This document shows, piece after piece, positions 16,353 to 22,188 of a stretch of 30,784 nucleotides of DNA. Under the pieces are notes generated by a model. The model was not told where the DNA came from. It was given only the letters and a program-made list of their open reading frames with translations, and made no database searches. The first letter of the stretch is position 1, and every line of letters begins with the position of its first letter. Source of the stretch: JBIOJM01 sp044450785. Its GTDB lineage: Bacteria; Planctomycetota; Planctomycetia; Isosphaerales; Isosphaeraceae. Location of the stretch: assembly GCA_044450785.1 (NCBI GenBank), contig JBIOJM010000085.1, positions 1-30,784 of the forward strand. Reading direction: 5' to 3'. The translations under genes and the position numbers were made by a program.

Positions 16353-17078
16353 ATGGACGGTTCTCGCGCTCTTGGGGGTATTCTCCCGTTCCCAACCCGG
16401 CAGTGGATGGTCATCACGACCCTGCTGGGCGTGTTTGCCCCGGTACCGATGGCATGCGCGCCTGACCCACTCGCGGCGCGGCAGCGAATCGTATCCGCGA
16501 TCGAGCAATCCGGCGGCAGCGTCACGCGCGACTTACAGGCCGAAGGCCGGCCGGTCACGAAGGTCGTCCTGAGCGGCAAACCCGTCGCCGACGCAAGACT
16601 GAAAGATCTGATCGGGCTGGCCGAACTCCGTGACTTGATCCTTCGACATACCCAGATCACCGACTCCGGCCTGGCGTACCTGGGGACGATGGGCCAGCTC
16701 CGGGTCCTCGACCTCGACAATAACCGCGTCTCGGACATCGGGCTCGCGCACTTGGGCGCGCTGACCAGCTTGAGGGGGCTGTACCTCGGCGGGACAGAGG
16801 TCACCGACGCCGGCTTGACGCACCTGCACGGTCTGACCAAGCTCCGGGAACTGGCGCTCTGGCGTACCAAAGTCACCGACGCCGGCCTGATCAACCTCCT
16901 CACGCTGACGAACCTCCGGTTCCTCGACCTCCGGGAGACCGGCATCAGCGACTCCGGGCTGATGCAGCTTAGAGGACTGACCAGCCTCCAGAAGCTGTAC
17001 CTCACCGACACCAAGGTCAGCAACGCAGGTGCGCACGAGCTCGAACAGGCTCTGCCGGCGGCGAAGATCCTCCGTTGA
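16353..17078 (+). CDS. Secreted leucine-rich-repeat protein
   Basis: The product is about 241 residues. A hydrophobic segment (WMVITTLLGVFAPVPMACA) near the N-terminus looks like a signal peptide, with cleavage after A-C-A; the Cys could alternatively be a poor lipobox. From about residue 75 to the end lie 24-residue leucine-rich repeats with the TDxGLxxL signature (ITDSGLAYL, VSDIGLAHL, VTDAGLTHL, VTDAGLINL, ISDSGLMQL, VSNAGAHEL), a type greatly expanded in planctomycetes and probably protein-binding in the periplasm. The ATG at 16353 is chosen for AGAGG seven bases upstream; an ATG at 16335 is also in frame. It stands alone between the acyltransferase and the pgl remnants. The partner is unknown. 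Confidence 0.8.
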   Translation: MDGSRALGGILPFPTRQWMVITTLLGVFAPVPMACAPDPLAARQRIVSAIEQSGGSVTRDLQAEGRPVTKVVLSGKPVADARLKDLIGLAELRDLILRHTQITDSGLAYLGTMGQLRVLDLDNNRVSDIGLAHLGALTSLRGLYLGGTEVTDAGLTHLHGLTKLRELALWRTKVTDAGLINLLTLTNLRFLDLRETGISDSGLMQLRGLTSLQKLYLTDTKVSNAGAHELEQALPAAKILR

Positions 17079-17122
17079 TCGAATAGGAACGACGATCTTT
17101 CTCCCATCCTAAGCCCAAACCC

Positions 17123-17182
17123 AACAATCGTGCTACGATCGAAATGTTGCTCGCCAAGTTTGCCCCTGGCAACACGATTGTT
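17123..17182. promoter_or_regulatory. 10-bp perfect inverted repeat upstream of the pglW remnant
   Basis: AACAATCGTG (17123-17132) and CACGATTGTT (17173-17182) are exact inverted repeats 40 bases apart, ending 20 bases before the pglW start. Such paired half-sites can bind a dimeric repressor by looping, but no regulator gene is evident nearby. Chance is not excluded. Confidence 0.35.
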
Positions 17183-17201
17183 CGGTTTCCCCCAAGAAAC
17201 A

Positions 17202-17531
17202 ATGTCTGGATCGATGAACTGGATCACGGTCGCGGTGTCAGGATATCCGTGGGAGCGGGAGGCCCTGGAGTACGTCCGCGCCGGGTTTCCCGCCCACGAA
17301 CGGTATCGCGCCTGGAGCAATTTCGAATTCATCGGCGATGACGGCAGCATCAACGAGGTCGACCTTCTGGTTTTCACCCCGGAAGGTTTCTTCATGATCG
17401 AGATCAAGAGTCGTCCTGGTCGCCTGTTCGGGGATGCGGGCACCTGGCAGTGGGAGACCGACGGAAAGCTCTATACGACTGATAATCCACTGATACTCTT
17501 GCGAAGGAGCGTCGACGGTCGTTGCCGATAG
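17202..17531 (+). pseudogene. pglW: pglW remnant: NERD-like N-terminus only
   Basis: About 109 codons are left. Residues 5-95 match the N-terminus I recall for BREX type 2 PglW, a large Ser/Thr kinase: WEREALEYVRAGFP, YRAWSNFEFIGDDGSINEVD, LLVFTPEGFFMIEIKSRPG and GDAGTWQWETDGK. E-V-D and E-I-K form the active-site-like core of the NERD nuclease-related domain. After TTDNPLILL the homology ends, and nine unrelated residues lead to a stop at 17529. The kinase domain and the rest of a protein usually above 1000 residues are missing. The ATG at 17202 is chosen; a second ATG at 17214 is possible. Reading on in another frame gives the tail of PglX, so one deletion probably joined the two genes. Confidence 0.8.
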
Positions 17532-18919
17532 ATGCGTTGCGTTGCGAACTTCCGACACACAGCCTCTTAGCCAAGGCTCACACCGTGGCTAGCGAATCAC
17601 TGGGCCCGCTCATTGCCTTTCAAGAGGAACTGGATTGGGCGTGCTACCGGCTTTATGGGCTGATCGAAGAGGATCTCACGCAAAGACGCGGAGACGCAGC
17701 GAAAAACAGCACTCTTCCCAACAATGCGACTTCGCCTGAACCGCCCCCCCTCGTCCTCGGCCAGCGTGCTTTCGAGATCGTGATCGCTCGCAAGATGGCG
17801 GCGTACGAAACGCAGACGACCTGGTTTGAACGCCACGGCTCGACTCCGATCACCGAACTCCCCGCCGATTGGCCCGACGACTACCGGCAACTGGTCGAAC
17901 GCCGCATCGCCCTCATCGAGAGCGACCCGAACATCGCGCTCATCGAACAGCCCGAATCCAAGCGCCGCTGGAACACCGAGTCGTGGGAATCCCAGCTCGA
18001 GCGCGCCCTCCGCGGCTGACTCCTCGACCGGTTGGAATCCTACTTCGACTTCGACGGCCGGATGAATGACGAGAGCCGGCCCACCGCCAAGTTCCGCATC
18101 GCGCTCGTCTCAGTCGGCAAGCTCGCCGACGTCGCCCGCCAGGACCCGGCCTTTCACGAAGCCGGCGAACTCTACCGCGACGACCCCACCTTCGACGTGA
18201 CGAAGCTCGTGACCGAGCTGGTCGATGCCGAGAGCGTGCCGCTCCTGCAGGTCCTCCGCTACAAGCCCAGCGGCCTCCGCAAGCGCGAGGAGTGGGAGAA
18301 GACCTGGGAGCTCCAGCGGCAAGAGGATGCGATCGATACCCGCACGAAGCTTCCCAGCAACCATCCGAACCAGCTTACCGAGGCGGACGCACAGGAGTTG
18401 AAGAAGAAGCAAGTCCGCAAGATCCCGGTTCCCCCCAAGTACGACTCGAAAGACTTCCTGGATACTGCCTTCTGGCGGCTTCGTGGCAAGCTCGACGTAC
18501 CCAAGGAGCGCTGGGTAAGCTTCCCGCACTGTCAGGCGGAGGACGGCATGCTGCTCGTCGCCTGGGCCGGATACGACCAGCTTCAGCTCGCAAGGGCGAT
18601 CAGCGCCTACGACGTCGACGTCCAGGAACGGCTCGGCGGCCGCGACGACCCGCGGCTTGTTCCGCTTCTGGCCTGCCTGATCGAGCTCCTGCCCTGGCTC
18701 AAGCAGTGGCACAACGAGGTCGACCCCGAGTTCGGCATGCCAATGGGGGATTACTTCGAGGGCTTTCTCCAGGAGGAGTCACGCAACCTAGGGCTGGCGC
18801 TCGATGAAATTGGAGCGTGGGAGCCGGCCAAACGTGCCGCCCGCCGCTCCCGAACCTCCAAGACCCCCACCGGTTCAAAAAGTCGCAAGATTTCCGGAGG
18901 TAACGATTCTCCGGAGTAA
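17486..18919 (+). pseudogene. pglX: pglX remnant: C-terminal part, with internal stop
   Basis: This is the C-terminal third of the BREX type 2 adenine methyltransferase PglX. Recognised stretches include FQEELDWACYRLYGL, ERHGSTPITELPADWP, LVERRIALIESDPNIALIE, VTELVDAESVPLLQVLRYK, KPSGLRKREEWEKTWELQR, RKIPVPPKYDSKDF, RGKLDVPKERWVSFP, LACLIELLPWLKQWHNEVD and GDYFEGFLQEESRNLGL. The methyltransferase half with its SAM and NPPY motifs is absent. The open frame begins just after the pglW homology ends. A TGA at 18017-18019 interrupts the frame where homologues read Trp in a W-L-L-D-R-L-E stretch, the signature of a TGG-to-TGA mutation. The frame then stays open to 18919. A dispersed repeat lies in its linker at 17675-17706. 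Confidence 0.82.
17675..17706. repeat. Dispersed CACGCAAAGACGC-type repeat inside pglX remnant
   Basis: The run from CTCACGCAAAGACGCGG through GAGACGCAGCGAAAAA resembles a short repeat (CACGCAAAGACGCGGAGACGCAG type) that I recall as scattered in many large bacterial genomes. It encodes LTQRRGDAAKN, which does not match PglX, and sits exactly in the linker before the conserved LGQRAFEIVIARKMAA segment. It probably arrived by insertion. Confidence 0.5.
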
Positions 18920-18923
18920 TCAG

Positions 18924-18939
18924 GGTGAACGGATTCACC
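18924..18939. promoter_or_regulatory. Palindromic hairpin after the pglX remnant
   Basis: GGTGAA (18924-18929) and TTCACC (18934-18939) form a perfect 6-bp inverted repeat with a CGGA loop, five bases after the pglX stop. There is no T-run, so it may be a weak terminator or an operator for the downstream genes. Confidence 0.35.
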
Positions 18940-18995
18940 GTTAGGCGGGCGATCGGAACCTGGCCCGTGGCGGCTGAGGAAAGAATCACCTAGAC

Positions 18996-19001
18996 TATAA
19001 T
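18996..19001 (+). promoter_or_regulatory. Consensus -10 box before the inserted gene set
   Basis: A perfect TATAAT lies 55 bases before the ATG at 19056, in the 136-base gap after the pglX remnant. No good -35 hexamer is seen 16-18 bases upstream, so an activator or another sigma factor would be needed. It would let the inserted genes be expressed independently of pglWX. Confidence 0.35.
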
Positions 19002-19055
19002 CCGACAGGCACATTGAGGCTGAGCCGGAGACAGGTCGTCCCGCGAGAGTAATCC

Positions 19056-19760
19056 ATGGCCGATCGCGTGTTTTTCGTAGCGAGTTCTCCGGAAGAGTTC
19101 ATCCGCGGCGTTTCCGTGCCCGAGGAGATGCTCAGTGACCTACTGGCGATCTCTCGGCATTCAGTGGAAGAGATCGAGCAGATCTCGACGGCCTTGGAGT
19201 CCGCTACCGGGTTCCTCGATGACGCCGGGCTGGAAGCCGTGATCCAACAGACCGTGACGAGTGAAGATGTCGCCGATGCGTTGAAGAGGGCAATTCGTGG
19301 TCTCCGTCCCCAGGCTGTTGATCAGACGCTAACAACATTGCGCACCTGGCGGCAGGCAGACTCACGCCGAGCCGAGCGATTCCCAGACGACTCGCTCCAT
19401 GCGATTGAGACGATCCTGCCGAGGTTGATTCGTCCCTTCCCAGCGCTCGAACGTCAGCGAAAAGCCCGGCGTCTAGAGTCACTGACAGGTAACCAAGTCC
19501 GAGAAACCGAGATTGTCTGCGACGCTCGTCCAGTCTTCGATTCGGAACGAAGCACGGTCGAAGGTTTCGTGACTCAGACGATCCTGAAGATCGTTTTCGA
19601 CAGCCAGCAGGAAGAAAGCAAGAGCATCGAACTCGTCCTTTCTCAAGAACAACTCGAGCAGCTCGGCGACAAGGTCGGTAAGGCAAAGCGGAAGCTGGAA
19701 GTCCTCCGCACATCGATCCAGACATGGATCCTCAACGGGTTGGCTGAGACCGTTGATTAA
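19056..19760 (+). CDS. Unrecognised 234-aa protein, first gene of the insert between pglX and pglY
   Basis: I do not recognise a family with confidence. The protein is soluble, acidic and mostly helical from about 10 to 140 (VPEEMLSDLLAISRHSVEEI, LDDAGLEAVIQQ, LKRAIRGLRPQAVDQTLTTL). The C-terminal part (about 165-230) changes to strands and then a long helix: TILKIVFDSQQEESKSIELV, LSQEQLEQLGDKVGKAKRKL. A helical N-half followed by a short strand domain ending in L-x-x-E-Q-L-x-x-L...K-L loosely recalls the layout of eukaryotic COMM-domain proteins; this is a weak resemblance, not an assignment. No membrane span or signal peptide is seen. The next gene begins 20 bases downstream, so they are probably co-transcribed. 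The frame is intact, unlike the surrounding pgl genes. Confidence 0.75.
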   Translation: MADRVFFVASSPEEFIRGVSVPEEMLSDLLAISRHSVEEIEQISTALESATGFLDDAGLEAVIQQTVTSEDVADALKRAIRGLRPQAVDQTLTTLRTWRQADSRRAERFPDDSLHAIETILPRLIRPFPALERQRKARRLESLTGNQVRETEIVCDARPVFDSERSTVEGFVTQTILKIVFDSQQEESKSIELVLSQEQLEQLGDKVGKAKRKLEVLRTSIQTWILNGLAETVD

Positions 19761-19780
19761 CACACGAACAGAGGAATTCG

Positions 19781-20878
19781 ATGAGCGAGTCACAGAAGTA
19801 CCTAGAACAGCTCGCGGGAATTGCAGGCTGGGGGCAGTGGGAAGATCAACTTCGAAGGAAGCGGCCCAGGCCAGATCGCGAACCGATCGAGGAGATTCGC
19901 GCTGGGGCTTTGATGCCAGATCGCGATGTCTTGGGCTGCTATGAACTCCAGTTGAGCACGGCCTCCGGCCCCCGCAGTTTCCGTTATGCCCAGGAAGTAG
20001 ATGAGGGCGATACTCAGTCTGAGCCGACTCCAGTGGTCTGGAAGCCCATGAATTATGCGGATTTCGTTAAATTCTACACCGCGCTCACGAAGCTATTGAT
20101 CGTAGAGCACAGGCGATCCCCAACTAGCCGTGGCGAGAAGAAGCCCACGGCGACCCAGTTCCTCGAAAACAGACTCGAAAGACGCTTCTTACCACAGGAA
20201 CCGAGTTCGCAGCGGATTCTCCGAACCCTGAATACTCCGGATACAGAGCGGGAGGAATATCGGAAAGCGATCATAAACGCCGAAGTCCTCGATTTCGGGC
20301 CAAGCGAGACGCATGAACTAACCCCACATCTTCGATGCTTCATCGAAACGCATCGGGATTCGAACGTTCCGGCGGATCTCGTTGCGGTGGGATCGGCCAT
20401 CCGGAAGTTTATCGCGATCGCCCCGGGGGCCGAAGCGATCGATTTCGCGGCGGGTCTGCTCGAGGCGGGTAGTCGCTTTCCACTTCCCATCGAGATCGAA
20501 GTCGAGATTTCCAAGATGGTGGTGCGCAAGCTCACCGCGAACCCACCGGCCGGACGGGACCAGTACTCGGAACTTGCGAGCAGGCTTATAGAACTTGCGG
20601 AGACATATCTGAATCCTCGTCTTCTCGGTCGCGAGAAGCACGGAGCAGTAGCTCTCAACGCAGTGTTGGGGATCGTTCTGGCACGCGATCCGCGAGTTTC
20701 TTCGGTTCTCGAACGCATTCAATCGCTCGGAGTCAATTGGTTCCGGCAACTCCTGGCTCGTCAGGCTACGATTCTGGCGTCTGAGTTGCGTCGTAAATGG
20801 GGCAGCGAAGAACAGCACGAACTCCTCCGATCACTACAAGAGCTGATCGCCGCGGCTTCCCCTGTCTCATCGAACTAG
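19781..20878 (+). CDS. Unrecognised 365-aa protein, second gene of the insert
   Basis: No family is recognised. The start is well supported by AGAGG seven bases before the ATG. The N-terminus (WGQWEDQLRRKRPRPDREP) is basic. A middle section has aromatic residues (VVWKPMNYADFVKFYTALT) and the acidic stretch EVDEGDTQSE. The C-terminal half, from about 170, is alpha-helical with regularly spaced hydrophobics (DLVAVGSAIRKFIAIAPGAE, YSELASRLIELAETYLNPR, AVALNAVLGIVLARDPRV), suggesting a HEAT-like or other helical scaffold. There is no membrane span, no evident catalytic motif and no nucleotide-binding loop. The third gene starts 12 bases after its stop. Co-occurrence with its neighbours would be the best clue to function; a defence role is inference from position inside a BREX locus. 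Confidence 0.75.
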   Translation: MSESQKYLEQLAGIAGWGQWEDQLRRKRPRPDREPIEEIRAGALMPDRDVLGCYELQLSTASGPRSFRYAQEVDEGDTQSEPTPVVWKPMNYADFVKFYTALTKLLIVEHRRSPTSRGEKKPTATQFLENRLERRFLPQEPSSQRILRTLNTPDTEREEYRKAIINAEVLDFGPSETHELTPHLRCFIETHRDSNVPADLVAVGSAIRKFIAIAPGAEAIDFAAGLLEAGSRFPLPIEIEVEISKMVVRKLTANPPAGRDQYSELASRLIELAETYLNPRLLGREKHGAVALNAVLGIVLARDPRVSSVLERIQSLGVNWFRQLLARQATILASELRRKWGSEEQHELLRSLQELIAAASPVSSN

Positions 20879-20890
20879 TGGCAAGACCCG

Positions 20891-21593
20891 ATGCCCGCTC
20901 ATCGTCTAGGGATCGAAGCTGTCCGTGTTCTGAAGTTCGACGTGCTCCGTGTTGACGCGGTAAATTCCGCAGGCTTCATCCGTCACGTCGGACTTGCGGA
21001 TCGAGAATCTCCCGAGGCGAGTGTCGGATCGGCACTCGCCATGGTCCACATGGGCCCTCCCTTGGGGACAGGGTTTGCATCAGGGCCTATTACGAGTGTC
21101 GGCACTGCATCGCTCACGGCCGATGAGATCTCCCAGACTGATAAGGGCGTTTGTCGACAACCTCGAATTCGAATACAAGTCCGCGAGAGTCCGTGATCCG
21201 CGAAGCCAATACTGCATCGCTCCTCACGTCCGTCCGTATCCCATCGAAGGCACAGTGGTCTGTCTCCAGTTCAATTGCGTCGGCTTTGTCATAGAAGCAT
21301 ACCGATATACTGGCATCGACTTGCTCGAAACGGACGAGGATGCGCTTCCGCTCATTCCGTTTGATGTCCTGACCAGGCAATACCCGGATTCCGACAGAGC
21401 GTTACAGAATCCACTGACTCGTGGACGTATGGGCATTCCGGGCGATGGCCCCTGGCCGGTCGTTCTCGCCGGATATGTCCTCAATGCACTGAATCGCCAT
21501 GAGGATGAGATCCGCTCGGCGCCGTACCGTGCGAGCGCCGGAGACGAGTTCTTCCCGCCCCGCACCTCCGGGTCTTCGAGCCCAGGCGCCTAA
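20891..21593 (+). pseudogene. Third insert gene, split by a one-base frameshift
   Basis: Two overlapping frames together read as one 233-residue protein. The first frame runs from MPAHRLGIEAVRVLKFD to ...TADEISQTDK. The second carries AFVDNLEFEYKSARVRD and runs to the stop at 21591. Removing one G from GGG at 21145-21147 joins them as AAG-GCG-TTT (K-A-F), so a single extra G explains the split. The second part contains LQFNCVGFVIEAYRYTGIDL, which loosely resembles the Cys-containing helix of NlpC/P60- or YiiX-like papain-fold enzymes (C-S-x-F-V-x-E-A-Y-x-x-A-G-I); the catalytic His is not identified. Function is otherwise unknown. Whether the extra G is a mutation, a programmed shift or a sequencing error cannot be told here. 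Confidence 0.6.
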
Positions 21594-21605
21594 GGCGCCC
21601 CTGGG
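21581..21605. terminator. Strong hairpin spanning the stop codon of the third insert gene
   Basis: CCCAGGCGCCT (21581-21591) can pair with AGGCGCCCCTGGG (21593-21605) with a two-base bulge, and the TAA stop lies in the loop region. There is no U-tract. It may act as a transcript-end structure or limit read-through into the ASCH gene. Confidence 0.35.
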
Positions 21606-21625
21606 CAGAGGAGGTGAATCCGGTG

Positions 21626-21988
21626 ATGAGAGCGCTGAGTATCCGCCAGCCCCATGCCGAGGCGATCTTGCGCGGAGTGAAGCGAATCGAGTATCGCAAT
21701 CGCCGCACTCACATCCGCGGCCGGATCTTGATCTACGCATCACTCGGACGAGACCCAGCCGAGGAAGAGGCCGCCGTGATGGCTGAGTACGGAATCTCCG
21801 AGTGCCGTTGCGACGAACTGTCGCGGGGCGTGCTGGTCGGATCGGTCGAGTTGTACGACTGCACCGGCCAAGACCGTGACTTCCACTGGCACGTGCGGAA
21901 CCCCGAGCAGGCCGAGGAGCCGATAAAACCGACCAACCATCCTCAGCCGTCGTGGTTTTTCCCGTTCGCGCGTGAGAAGATAATGTGA
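21626..21988 (+). CDS. ASCH-domain protein
   Basis: This is a 120-residue, single-domain ASCH-fold protein, a PUA-like beta-barrel thought to bind RNA or modified nucleotides; some members are RNA or cytidine hydrolases. The family opening MRALSIRQPHAEAILRG (residues 1-17) is followed by KRIEYRNRRTHIRGRILIYA (about 19-38), with the basic, RNA-contacting-type residues, then GVLVGSVELYDC (about 68-79) and WHVRNPEQ (about 87-94). The ATG at 21626 is chosen from the conserved N-terminus; AGAGGAGG at 21607-21614 fits this or the adjacent GTG at 21623. It lies after the unknown insert and before pglY, within the BREX-type locus. Small ASCH genes occur near phage-defence genes, but its role here is not known. 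Confidence 0.85.
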   Translation: MRALSIRQPHAEAILRGVKRIEYRNRRTHIRGRILIYASLGRDPAEEEAAVMAEYGISECRCDELSRGVLVGSVELYDCTGQDRDFHWHVRNPEQAEEPIKPTNHPQPSWFFPFAREKIM

Positions 21989-22070
21989 CGGTGAGTGTCG
22001 CACGAGTCGTGACGGTTCATTAAACCCGAGACACAAGAGGAAACTTCTCGCTGAAGACCACCGCCCGGGC

Positions 22071-22115
22071 CCCCTCACCCGGCCTTCGGCCGACCTCTCC
22101 CCGTGGGGGCGAGGT
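22071..22115. repeat. REP-like intergenic palindromic element before pglY
   Basis: Two hairpins lie side by side: CGGCC-TTC-GGCCG (22080-22092) and CCTCTCCCC-GTG-GGGGCGAGG (22094-22114). The CCCTCACCCGGCC...CTCTCCCC...GGGCGAGG pattern is a mosaic repeat that I recall as common between genes in many GC-rich bacteria. It occupies most of the gap between the ASCH gene and pglY and may mark a recombination point. Confidence 0.6.
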
Positions 22116-22188
22116 GTAAAGACGAAAGGCCCGGAGCGTCATGACCTTACGGCGAAAAGGCTCCTTGATCGCGAGGCACCGACCGCGT

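Noticed and set aside
16196..17443. A 415-codon minus-strand frame opposite the LRR and pglW remnant
   Set aside because: It crosses three plus-strand features and is Ser/Arg-rich; the LRR and NERD motifs on the plus strand explain the region.
17202..17531. A stand-alone NERD nuclease gene
   Set aside because: The sequence matches the PglW N-terminus and is followed by PglX, the known type 2 BREX order, so a truncated pglW is the simpler reading.
21581..21605. GC-rich inverted repeat considered as a mobile-element end
   Set aside because: No transposase, matching second end or target duplication is seen; it fits a local hairpin at a stop codon.
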